From positions 124,001-188,000 of the forward strand of contig NZ_KB891962.1 in NCBI RefSeq assembly GCF_000373585.1: 64,000 nt of DNA. The letters are read 5' to 3'. Source of the DNA: Streptomyces sp. MspMP-M5 (GTDB taxonomy: Bacteria; Actinomycetota; Actinomycetes; Streptomycetales; Streptomycetaceae). Each line of letters opens with the position of its first letter. Position 1 is the first letter of the stretch. The position numbers and the translations under genes are program-made. The notes beneath the pieces are model-generated. The model did not search any database and had not been told where the DNA came from. It worked only from the letters and a program-made list of their open reading frames with translations. Shown piece by piece: positions 25,466 through 33,103 of the stretch.

Positions 25466-26746
25466 GTGGAGCCCGGCATAGTTTCCCTGCGCACGTCCCC
25501 GGCTGTCGACCGGCGTTCCGTGGCAAGGCTGCTCTCCCGTCTGCGCACCCCGGACGGGCAGGCCAATCCCTTGCCGCACTACGCGGAAATCCGGTCGATG
25601 GGGGACGTCGTTCCGGCGCCCTGGGGTGGCTACCTGGTCAATTCCTATGGCCTGTGCGACCGGATCCTGCGGAGCAAGTCCTGGCTCGTGCCGGACAGTT
25701 CATGGCGCGCCCGGCAAGGCCGGACGCCGCGCTGGACGGCAGCCTCCTCACAGGAAATGGCCGCAATGCTGCCGGGACTCAACCCGCCGCACCACACTCG
25801 TGTGCGGCGGTCGGTGGGCAAGATATTCGACCGCCGTGCACTGGTCGATATCCAAAAATCCGTCGAGCGTTTCACCGAAGAACTCCTCGATGAACTCGAC
25901 GTGCAACTGAAGGACGGCGAAGCGGATTTTGGAGCCATTGTCAGTGACCAGCTGCCGGTGCTGACGATAGGGGACTGGCTCGGACTGCCGACCGCCGACT
26001 ACCCCTTGCTGCGATCCCTGACCCACGATCAGGTATTCGCCCAGGAGTTGCTTCCCTCGGCCAGTCAGCTCGCCCTCTCGGACGCTGCGACCGAGATTCT
26101 GCGCGAGTATTTCACCGCCCTGGTGAAGGAGCGCCGCAAGGCTCCGGGAGACGACCCGGTCTCGGGCTGGATCAGGACCTGGGACCACCTCGAACGGGAC
26201 CGGGAGAAAGCGGACGAGGCCGTCTACCGGCTGGTGCTGTTCGTGGTGCTGGCGGCGCTGGAGACCACAGCGAACCTGCTCTCCACCGCGGTGTGGCTGA
26301 TCACTTCGCATCCCCGCCAGATGGGATGGCTCCGTGCGCAACCGGAGAACATCCCCGCGGCCGTCGAGGAGGTCCTGCGCTACGACTCCCCGACGCACGT
26401 GGTGACCCGGGTCGCGGGCGAGGACACCGTGCTCGCCGGTGTGCCCGTCCGCAAGGACCAACTGGTGCACTGCATGGTCGGGGTGGCCAATCACGACCCG
26501 GCGCAGCACGTGGACCCCCACCTCTTCGACGCCCGGCGCAGGGCCGGCCACCTCAGCTTCAGCAGCGGCATCCACTACTGCCTCGGCTCCGCGCTGGCCC
26601 GGCTGGAGGCGCACACCCTGCTGACGGCCGTGCTCAGACGCTTCCCCGGACTGCGGCCGAGCCGGATGCCCGAATGGGCGCCGCGGGTGGCCTTCCGGCG
26701 GCTGCTCACCCTGCCCGTCGCCCAGGCGGGCGTCGGGGTGAGGTAG
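25466..26746 (+). CDS. Second conservon cytochrome P450 (CYP154-like)
   Basis: 426 residues from GTG 25466, 10 nt after GAAGGAG. Motifs: C-helix HHTRVRR (HxxxR type), I-helix LAALETTAN (262-270), ExxR at E302-R305 (EEVLRY), heme loop FSSGIHYCLG with C372. Unlike its neighbour this is a canonical P450. In Streptomyces, CYP157/CYP154 pairs often sit together in conservons. The I-helix Ala-Leu-Glu in place of Ala-Gly-x may alter oxygen handling. The substrate is unknown. It needs ferredoxin and reductase from elsewhere. Confidence 0.9.
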   Translation: MEPGIVSLRTSPAVDRRSVARLLSRLRTPDGQANPLPHYAEIRSMGDVVPAPWGGYLVNSYGLCDRILRSKSWLVPDSSWRARQGRTPRWTAASSQEMAAMLPGLNPPHHTRVRRSVGKIFDRRALVDIQKSVERFTEELLDELDVQLKDGEADFGAIVSDQLPVLTIGDWLGLPTADYPLLRSLTHDQVFAQELLPSASQLALSDAATEILREYFTALVKERRKAPGDDPVSGWIRTWDHLERDREKADEAVYRLVLFVVLAALETTANLLSTAVWLITSHPRQMGWLRAQPENIPAAVEEVLRYDSPTHVVTRVAGEDTVLAGVPVRKDQLVHCMVGVANHDPAQHVDPHLFDARRRAGHLSFSSGIHYCLGSALARLEAHTLLTAVLRRFPGLRPSRMPEWAPRVAFRRLLTLPVAQAGVGVR

Positions 26747-26755
26747 GAATCGAGC

Positions 26756-27520
26756 ATGATCGAAGACTTCAAGTCGCTCGTCGTCCGGACCGAAGGACCC
26801 GTGCTGACGGTCCGGTTGAACAGCCCGGAGACCGGCAATGCGCTCTCGGAGACGGTGCTGGACGAACTCCTCACCGTGCTGCGGGCGATACCGCACCAAC
26901 CCGGCATACGCGTGGTGATCCTCTCCGGCGCCGGCGCCGACTTCTGCCTGGGGGCCGACCGCCGGGAGTTCGCCGAGTCGCTCGCCGCCGACCCCACCGG
27001 AGCGGGCGTGCGCGTCGTGGGCGCCAAGGCGCGGCAGGTGTGCGACGCGCTCGCCACCACCGAGGCCGTCACCGTCGCCCGCCTGCACGGTGGGGTGATC
27101 GGCGCGGGGATCGGGCTGGCGCTCTTCTGCGATCTGCGGGCCGGGGCGGACAACTGCCGCTTCCGGCTGCCGGAGGCGGCACTGGGGGTGCCGCCCGCCT
27201 GGGGCGGGGTGCTGCCGCGGCTCATGCACGAGGCCGGCGCCGCCAAGGTGCGCGAACTGATCCTCACCGCGGACACCTTCGACGCCGCCACCGCCCAGCG
27301 GATGTCGATCCTCCACCAGGTCGTCCCCGAGGCGGAGCTGGACGGGGCGATCGCCCGCTGGATCAAGCCCCTGGTGCGGCGGTCGCCCACGGCGTTGCGG
27401 ACCGCCAAGCTCATGATGAACGCCTACGGGAACGCGCACCGGCTGGCGGACGCCACGCTGTTCGACGCGGAGCTGCTGTCCTCCGCGCTGAGCGCCGGTC
27501 ATCAGGCCCGACGGGACTGA
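26756..27520 (+). CDS. Enoyl-CoA hydratase/isomerase (crotonase family)
   Basis: 254 residues; ATG 26756 is 10 bp after the P450. The crotonase core is present: oxyanion-hole strands SGAGADFCLGADRREF and GGVIGAGIGLALFCDLRA, then FRLPEAALGVPP. Of the two Glu used by hydratases, one is plausibly in PEAALG; the other position is less clear, so an isomerase or other CoA-ester activity is equally possible. Its place at the end of the conservon operon suggests acyl-CoA chemistry linked to the P450 substrates. A hairpin follows at 27562. Confidence 0.85.
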   Translation: MIEDFKSLVVRTEGPVLTVRLNSPETGNALSETVLDELLTVLRAIPHQPGIRVVILSGAGADFCLGADRREFAESLAADPTGAGVRVVGAKARQVCDALATTEAVTVARLHGGVIGAGIGLALFCDLRAGADNCRFRLPEAALGVPPAWGGVLPRLMHEAGAAKVRELILTADTFDAATAQRMSILHQVVPEAELDGAIARWIKPLVRRSPTALRTAKLMMNAYGNAHRLADATLFDAELLSSALSAGHQARRD

Positions 27521-27561
27521 CCCCGTCCGGAACGGGATACGCAGACCCGACGCGGACCCGT

Positions 27562-27588
27562 CGGTGCGGCCCTGACCAGGCCGCACCG
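27562..27588. terminator. Hairpin between convergent crotonase and carbonic anhydrase genes
   Basis: CGGTGCGGCC and its exact complement surround a 7-nt loop in the 86-bp gap between convergent genes, a likely two-way terminator. Confidence 0.7.
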
Positions 27589-27606
27589 GTGGCGCGTCCG
27601 GAGCCG

Positions 27607-28173
27607 TCAGCCCGTGGGTTCCCCGGCCGGTGTGCCGTCCGCGGCGAGCGGGACCGCCGCGCGGTGGCGGGCGGCCAGCTCCACGTACACCGCGGCGTTC
27701 AGTTCGATGGACTCCCGCTCCTCCGCGGTCAGTTCCCGCCTGACCTTGGCCGGCACCCCGGCGACCAGTGAGCCCGGCGGCACCCGCATGCCCTGCGGCA
27801 CCAGTGCCTGGGCCGCGATCAGCGAACCCGCCCCGATGTGTGCCCCGTTCAGCACCGTCGCGCCCATCCCGACCAGTACGTCGTCCTCGACGGTGCAGCC
27901 GTGCAGGACGGCGTTGTGGCCGACCGAGACCCGTTCGCCGACCGTGACCGGGAAGCCGGGGTCCCCGTGCACCGTGCAGTTGTCCTGGATGTTGCTGTCG
28001 GCGCCCAGGACCACGGGGCCGCTGTCGGCGCGCAGTACGGCGTGATACCAGACGCTGGCCCCCGCGGCCAGGGTGACGTCGCCGACGACGACCGAGGTGG
28101 GCGCGGTGTACGCCCCGGGGTCGAGGTGCGGTGTCGCGCCGCCCACCGCCGCGATCAGTGCCCGTTCTGCCAT
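27607..28173 (-). CDS. Gamma-class carbonic anhydrase-like protein
   Basis: 188 residues. Left-handed beta-helix hexapeptide repeats run through residues 20-150 (VVVGDVTLAAGASVWYHAVL). The three metal-ligand histidines are recognisable in NCTVHGD and SVGHNAVLHG, as in the Cam/YrdA family. Family role: reversible hydration of CO2 or a related metal-dependent role; many members remain uncharacterised. The C-terminal helix after residue 150 is normal. It stands alone between a terminator and the divergent acyltransferase. Confidence 0.88.
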   Translation of the reverse strand: MAERALIAAVGGATPHLDPGAYTAPTSVVVGDVTLAAGASVWYHAVLRADSGPVVLGADSNIQDNCTVHGDPGFPVTVGERVSVGHNAVLHGCTVEDDVLVGMGATVLNGAHIGAGSLIAAQALVPQGMRVPPGSLVAGVPAKVRRELTAEERESIELNAAVYVELAARHRAAVPLAADGTPAGEPTG

Positions 28174-28317
28174 CTGCGCATCTCCTCGCCGGTTGAGTGC
28201 CGCGCCACCAGCACCGTAGACGACCGGTGCGCGGGGCGGACGGGGCGGCCGGGGGTGGGGTGAAGATCACAGCCCGGCGCGCGGCCGGTGGCCGGGCGCG
28301 CTGAGTACGGTGTGCGG

Positions 28318-29061
28318 GTGCCGATAAACCAGAACGTGTTCTCGTCCCTGACGGCCTGGCGGCGCCGGGCGGTGTCCCGCGCCGTCCACCGCGGGGCGCG
28401 CTGGGTGCGGGAGACCGGGGCGGTCACGGCCGAGCGCCCGGGCCCGTACCGCTTCCGCCGGATCGGCACCGGCACCCGGCTGGCCTTCCCGCAGGGGACG
28501 GTCTTCGGTGACCCCTGGATCGAGCTGGGCGCGCACTGCATCATCGGCCAGGACGTCACGCTCACCGCGGGCATGATGCCCGATCTGGACCTGGGCCCGG
28601 ACCCGATTCTGACGCTGGGCGACGGTGTGGTGCTGGGCCGCGGCAGCCATGTGATCGCGGACGTCCGGCTGACCGTCGGCGACGACTGCTTCTTCGGGCC
28701 CGGCGTCTACGTCACCACCACCAACCACAGTTACGACGACCCCGAGACGCCGATCGGCAGGCAGTGGCCGCGCAGTGAGCCGGTCGCCATCGGGCCGGGC
28801 GGCTGGATCGGTACCGGGGCGGTCATCCTCCCGGGCGCGCGGCTGGGGCGGAACGTGGTGGTCGCGGCCGGGGCGGTGGTGCGCGGCGAGGTCCCCGACC
28901 ACGCGGTGGTGGCCGGGGCGCCGGCCAGGATCGTCCGCCGCTGGGAACCGGCCACGGGCTGGCAGCCGCCGCTGCGCACGCCGGCCCCGGTGCCGATCCC
29001 CGAGGGCGTGACGCCGCAACAGCTGCTGGCCCTGGGGGAGTGGGAGAAGGCGGGCGGCTAG
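28318..29061 (+). CDS. Hexapeptide-repeat acyltransferase
   Basis: 247 residues. GTG 28318 (MPINQNVFSSLTAWRRR) is the family start. Left-handed beta-helix turns begin around residue 60 (GDPWIELGAHCIIGQDVTLT). TTTNHSYDDPETPIGRQ carries the catalytic-type His loop found in sugar/CoA O-acetyltransferases, then IGTGAVILPGARLGRNVVVA and VVAGAPARIV complete the coil. It probably moves an acetyl or acyl group from CoA to a hydroxyl. The acceptor is unknown. Confidence 0.85.
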   Translation: MPINQNVFSSLTAWRRRAVSRAVHRGARWVRETGAVTAERPGPYRFRRIGTGTRLAFPQGTVFGDPWIELGAHCIIGQDVTLTAGMMPDLDLGPDPILTLGDGVVLGRGSHVIADVRLTVGDDCFFGPGVYVTTTNHSYDDPETPIGRQWPRSEPVAIGPGGWIGTGAVILPGARLGRNVVVAAGAVVRGEVPDHAVVAGAPARIVRRWEPATGWQPPLRTPAPVPIPEGVTPQQLLALGEWEKAGG

Positions 29062-29141
29062 GGCGCGTTGGCCTCTTGGCCGTTGGCCGTTGGCCGTCCG
29101 GCCTGCCGTGCTCGGGTGGGCCGGCCCTCTCGGGGGCTCGG

Positions 29142-30011
29142 TCAGCCGTGGGATGCCAGGAGGAGGGAGCCGACCAGGGCGAGGGAGGCCCCGGCGGTCT
29201 GGACGGCGCGCAGGCGTTCCTTGAGGACGCCGAGGGCGGCGAGTGCGGTGACGACCGGGTACAAGGAGGCCAGGACCGCGGCCATGGTGACCGGGCCGTG
29301 CTGGGCGGCGACGGAGTAGGTGCCGTTGGCGGCGACGTCGGCGAGGCCGACGAAGGCGAGCGCGGGGAGCGACCCGCGCAGGGCGGACAGGCCGCCCTCG
29401 GGCAGCGCCGGGGTGCCGCGCCGGACCGTGGCGTACAGGGCCGCGCCGCCGACCGCCACATTGCACAACCGCTGGACGAAGAGGGCCAGGAAGAGGCCGG
29501 TGACGGTGGTGGACGCCTCCGCGATCAGGGCCATCACCGCGCCGAAGCCGAGCGCGGAGACCACGGTGAGCACGATCGTCCGGCGCTCGACGCTCGCCCC
29601 GCCCAACTGGGGGCCGCCGGCCAGGAGTACGCCGACCACCGCGACGGCCATGCCGGCGGCCTGGAGGAGCCCTGGCCGTTCGCCCGCGAGGATGCCGACG
29701 CCGAGCGGGACGAGGACGGTGCCGAGCGAGCCGAGCGGGGAGACCACGCCCATCGGGCCGAGGGCCAGCGCGCGGTAGAAGCAGAGCATCGCGGCGGGGC
29801 CGACGACGCCGGCCGCGACCGCGAACCACAGTTGTGGTCCGGCCTCCCGCCAGCCGCCGGTGGCCAGCACGATGCCGCCCAGTGCCAGGGCGGCCAGGGT
29901 CTGCGAGACCACCACGACGGTCAGGGCGTGCAGCCGCCGGGTGAGCAGGCCGCCGCCGAAGTCGGCGAGCCCCCACAGGAGGCTGGTGGCAAGGGCGAAG
30001 GCCGCGGTCAT
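29142..30011 (-). CDS. EamA/DMT-family transporter
   Basis: 289 residues with ten hydrophobic helices in two EamA repeats (FALATSLLWGLADFGGGLL; VSALGFGAVMALIAEASTTV). ATG 30011 is chosen because the in-frame extension crosses the promoter region and is not protein-like. The gene is divergent from an XRE-cupin regulator 118 bp away. Such pairs usually handle amino acids or amines: the regulator senses the metabolite and controls the exporter. The substrate is not deducible. Confidence 0.88.
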   Translation of the reverse strand: MTAAFALATSLLWGLADFGGGLLTRRLHALTVVVVSQTLAALALGGIVLATGGWREAGPQLWFAVAAGVVGPAAMLCFYRALALGPMGVVSPLGSLGTVLVPLGVGILAGERPGLLQAAGMAVAVVGVLLAGGPQLGGASVERRTIVLTVVSALGFGAVMALIAEASTTVTGLFLALFVQRLCNVAVGGAALYATVRRGTPALPEGGLSALRGSLPALAFVGLADVAANGTYSVAAQHGPVTMAAVLASLYPVVTALAALGVLKERLRAVQTAGASLALVGSLLLASHG

Positions 30012-30129
30012 GGAGGAACCTCGCAGTACAGTGAACCGGACGATGAAGTACAGCACACCGTAGTGCAATAAATTGAACCGCGGTAGCGAATATATTGACC
30101 TGCCACCACGACCCTGACTTGGACGGACC

Positions 30130-30702
30130 GTGACGGACCTCGACCAGCTCACGCAGGCGCTCGCCCGCAACCTCAAGCGCTGGCGCACCGAGCGCGGCTA
30201 CACCCTCGACGCGCTGGCGGCCCGGGCCGGCGTCAGCCGCGGCATGATCATTCAGATCGAGCAGGCCCGGACCAACCCCAGCGTGGGCACCACCGTCAAG
30301 ATCGCCGACGCGCTCGGCGTCAGCATCACCACGCTCCTCGACTACGAACAGGGCCCGCAGGTACGGGTCGTCGGCCCCGGCGAGGCAGTCCGGATGTGGT
30401 CCACGGAGGCCGGCAGCCACACCTCGCTCCTGGTGGGCGGCGAGGCCCCCGGCCCCTTCGAGATGTGGGACTGGCGGCTGATGCCGGGCGACGAGAGCGC
30501 CTCCGACCCGCATCCGCCGGGCACCGTCGAGCTGCTGCACGTCCGCTCGGGCACCCTCACCCTGCTCGTCGACGGCACCGCGCACGAGGTGGTCGCCGGG
30601 GCCTCGGCGACCTTCGAGGCCAAGGTCCCGCACGGCTACCGCAACGACGGCCGGGAGCCGGTGGAGATGACCATGTCGGTGATCATTCCGCCGCCCCGCT
30701 GA
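30130..30702 (+). CDS. XRE-family regulator with C-terminal cupin
   Basis: 190 residues. The HTH_3 covers residues 10-65 (LKRWRTERGYTLDALAARAG, VSRGMIIQIEQARTNPSVG). The cupin covers residues 105-185 (ELLHVRSGTLTLLVDGTAHE). These one-component sensors bind a small molecule in the cupin and repress adjacent transport or catabolic genes. The gap to the divergent EamA gene is AT-rich and contains AGTACAG twice (near 30023 and 30045), which may be part of its operator. Confidence 0.9.
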   Translation: MTDLDQLTQALARNLKRWRTERGYTLDALAARAGVSRGMIIQIEQARTNPSVGTTVKIADALGVSITTLLDYEQGPQVRVVGPGEAVRMWSTEAGSHTSLLVGGEAPGPFEMWDWRLMPGDESASDPHPPGTVELLHVRSGTLTLLVDGTAHEVVAGASATFEAKVPHGYRNDGREPVEMTMSVIIPPPR

Positions 30703-30711
30703 GGCCGTCGC

Positions 30712-31119
30712 TCAGCCCAGGCGGGGTATCTCGATCGCCGGGCAGCGGTCCATCACCACGGCGAGGCCGGCCGCGCGGGTGCGCCGGGCGGCGTCGTCGT
30801 CGATGACGCCGAGCTGGAACCAGACCGCCTCGGCGCCGATGGCGACCGCTTCGTCGGCGACGGGGCCGGCGAGTTCGCTGCGGACGAAGACGTCCACCAC
30901 GTCGATCTCGAACGGGACGGCGGCCAGCGACGGGTACCCCTTCTCCCCGTGCACGGTCTCGGCTCTGGGGTGCACGGGGACGATCCGCTTGCCGTAGCGC
31001 TGGAGCACGTCGGCGACGCCGTACGCGGCGCGCCGCTCGTTGGCGGACAGTCCCACGACCGCCCAGGTGTCGCCGAGTTCGGTGAGGACCCTGCGGATGG
31101 TGGCTTGTTCGGCGTGCAT
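30712..31119 (-). CDS. CoA-binding (Rossmann) domain protein
   Basis: 135 residues, full length for the CoA_binding_2 family (YccU-like): nucleotide-binding start WAVVGLSANERRAAYGVADV, then KRIVPVHPRAETVHGEKGYP, and ending VVMDRCPAIEIPRL with the conserved Cys. Binding of CoA or a related dinucleotide is assumed from the family; the physiological role is unknown. Its stop is 10 bp from the convergent regulator's stop. Confidence 0.88.
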   Translation of the reverse strand: MHAEQATIRRVLTELGDTWAVVGLSANERRAAYGVADVLQRYGKRIVPVHPRAETVHGEKGYPSLAAVPFEIDVVDVFVRSELAGPVADEAVAIGAEAVWFQLGVIDDDAARRTRAAGLAVVMDRCPAIEIPRLG

Positions 31120-31163
31120 AGGGGCTCCCGTCGTCCGTCGTCGTGCCCGGTGACCGGCGCGCG

Positions 31164-31198
31164 GCTCGGTGCTCGGTGCTCGGTGCTCGGTGCTCGGT
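31164..31198. repeat. Five tandem GCTCGGT heptamers
   Basis: GCTCGGT occurs five times without mismatch, upstream of the CoA-binding gene (start 31119). A perfect short tandem repeat of 7 bp can change length by slippage, which could alter spacing in the promoter region. Confidence 0.8.
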
Positions 31199-31291
31199 CA
31201 CCTTGGGCAACGGCCGGCGGGGCCGGCGCATTCCTCGATCGCTGCCCGAATGACGGGTCGTTCGGGACGACGGGGCGTCCGGGCAGCAAGA

Positions 31292-31323
31292 CGCCCCGCC
31301 CGAAGGGGAAGACGGGCGGGGCG
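31292..31323 (-). terminator. Hairpin after the type VII-associated gene
   Basis: CGCCCCGCCC and its exact complement around a 12-nt loop, beginning 13 bp after the stop of the minus-strand gene. No T-run follows. Confidence 0.65.
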
Positions 31324-31335
31324 GGTTCGGGGGCG

Positions 31336-32109
31336 TCAGCCGGTGCCGCGGGCCAGGCCGGCGGTGACGACGTCGCCGGCCGCCGCGGAGCGGGCCGGCT
31401 TGCCGATCGCGCGGCCGCCGACGACCGGTTCGGCCGGGCCGGCGCCGGTGCCCGGCCACCGCGCCGCGGCGGTGGCCGGCTCCCGGGCGGGCCGCGCGGT
31501 GCCGTCCGCGGCGGCCGGCGCCGCACGCAGCCGCTCGGCCTCCACGACCATGCTCACCGGCCCGGACGGGTTGACGTAGAGGGCGTGGCCCGGCGGCAGT
31601 TGCTCGACCAGTTCGGCCACCGGCCGCTGGTCGTAGAGCAGCCGCCCGGTCGACTCCAGGTGGGCGGCGGCGGTGTAGACGGGCACGACGGGGGCGCCCT
31701 CGGGGGAGGCCGCGGTCAGGGGCGCGCCGGTGGCGGTGACCAGGAAGGAGACCTCGGCGGCGGCCAGCTCCTCGTAGACCGCGCTCTCCGGGCCGTACCC
31801 GGTGGCGGACAGCTGCACCGCGCGGTCCACCGGGTCGGTGGGGTCCGCCCAGTCCAGCATCTGCGGCGACGGCCGGTACTCCGGGTTGTCCCGCCACTCC
31901 TCGATGGCCCCGTCCGGGCCCGACCGCCACTGGCCGATCACCGCCCACAGCGGGGGCGCCTCCGTGCCCGACCAGGTCAGGTCCACCATGGCCAGCCAGT
32001 GGTCGGGGGCCTCACGGGCCGCCTCGACGACCTCGGGCGGCGGCACCGGCATCTCGTCGCCGGTCACCGGAGCGCCGGCCGTCATCGCCGCCAGTGTGCT
32101 GTCGTCCAT
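31336..32109 (-). CDS. Type VII secretion system-associated protein (SseB-like)
   Basis: 257 residues from ATG 32109. The N-terminal half matches T7SS-associated proteins of actinobacteria (DHWLAMVDLTWSGTEAPPLW, IEEWRDNPEYRPSPQMLDW, DPTDPVDRAVQLSATGYGP). The second half resembles an SseB domain (PVVPVYTAAAHLE; LPPGHALYVNPSGPVSMVV). The Ala-rich tail looks disordered. No ESX/T7SS core gene (EccC, WXG100) lies in the window, so it is an orphan copy. Its molecular role is not established. Confidence 0.75.
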   Translation of the reverse strand: MDDSTLAAMTAGAPVTGDEMPVPPPEVVEAAREAPDHWLAMVDLTWSGTEAPPLWAVIGQWRSGPDGAIEEWRDNPEYRPSPQMLDWADPTDPVDRAVQLSATGYGPESAVYEELAAAEVSFLVTATGAPLTAASPEGAPVVPVYTAAAHLESTGRLLYDQRPVAELVEQLPPGHALYVNPSGPVSMVVEAERLRAAPAAADGTARPAREPATAAARWPGTGAGPAEPVVGGRAIGKPARSAAAGDVVTAGLARGTG

Positions 32110-32343
32110 CGAGCCCTCCGCCGAGCCGCCGTTCCGTTCCCGCCGGCCGTGCCTCCGTACGACGGGTCCCGCTGGGCCCACAGTGCCCATGGGGGCGGCG
32201 GACGTCTCCCCGACGCACCGCACGGGCGGCCCGGGTACGCCGGGTGGCGGTGCGCGGTCCGCCCGTACGGCGGACACCGCAGCGCGGCGCGGGGCGCCGG
32301 GTGCCCGGACCACCTCCGCGGGGCGGGCGCATAGGGTGGTCGG

Positions 32344-32970
32344 ATGCAGGACCAGTACCGGACGCCGGCCCGCGAGGGTGTCCACGAGATCGAGATCAGC
32401 AAGTCCCGCTTCCTCTGCGCGCTCGCACCGGTCGCGACGGAGGAGGAGGCCCAGGACTTCATCGCGCGCGTCCGCCGGGAGCACCCCACCGCCCGGCACC
32501 ACTGCTTCGCCTACGTCCTCGGGGCGGACGGCGGGATCCAGAAGGCCAGCGACGACGGCGAACCGGGCGGTACCGCCGGGGTGCCGATGCTGCAGATGCT
32601 GGTGCGGCGCGAGGTGCGCTATGTGGTCGCCGTGGTCACGCGGTACTTCGGCGGCATCAAGCTGGGGGCGGGCGGCCTGATCCGGGCCTACGGTGGCGTG
32701 GTCGGCGAGGCGCTGGATGTGCTGGGCACGGTCACCCGGCAGCGGTTCCGGCTGGTGACGGTCACCGTGGACCACCAGCGCGCGGGCCGGCTGGAGAACG
32801 ATCTGCGCACCACGGGGCGGGCGGTGCGCGAGGTGGCATACGGGGCCGAGGTCCGCATCGAGGTGGGGCTTCCGGAGGCGGAGGTGGACAGGTTCCGCGC
32901 CTGGCTGGCGGACACCACGGCCGGGACGGCCCGGTTGGAGCTCGGCGGGGAGGCGTACGGGGAGGTCTAG
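32344..32970 (+). CDS. yigZ: YigZ/IMPACT-family protein
   Basis: 208 residues. The UPF0029 domain is clear: EIEISKSRFLCALAPVATEEE, HHCFAYVLGADGGIQKASDDGEPGGTAGVP and TRYFGGIKLGAGGLIRAYGG. A C-terminal DUF1949 ferredoxin-like domain follows (residues 140-205). Homologues are linked to translation stress and ribosome-associated functions, not enzymatically defined. Monocistronic by context. Confidence 0.93.
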   Translation: MQDQYRTPAREGVHEIEISKSRFLCALAPVATEEEAQDFIARVRREHPTARHHCFAYVLGADGGIQKASDDGEPGGTAGVPMLQMLVRREVRYVVAVVTRYFGGIKLGAGGLIRAYGGVVGEALDVLGTVTRQRFRLVTVTVDHQRAGRLENDLRTTGRAVREVAYGAEVRIEVGLPEAEVDRFRAWLADTTAGTARLELGGEAYGEV

Positions 32971-33103
32971 GGCGAGGACGGCGGGAGCCGGGGCGGGGGG
33001 TTTCGGTCGGTACCGGTGCGCGGTGGCGGCGGGCGTGTCAGCCTGGGGCCCGCGGAACAGGCCGCGGCCGGCGTGGGTGCCGGCAGGGGAAGGGGCTTGA
33101 GGC

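Noticed and set aside
25748-28270. 840-codon minus-strand frame under the second P450 and crotonase
   Set aside because: Antisense shadow with no motifs.
31140-31200. Heptamer array considered as a CRISPR-like repeat
   Set aside because: Units are 7 bp with no spacers. It is a simple tandem repeat. No CRISPR array was seen in the window.
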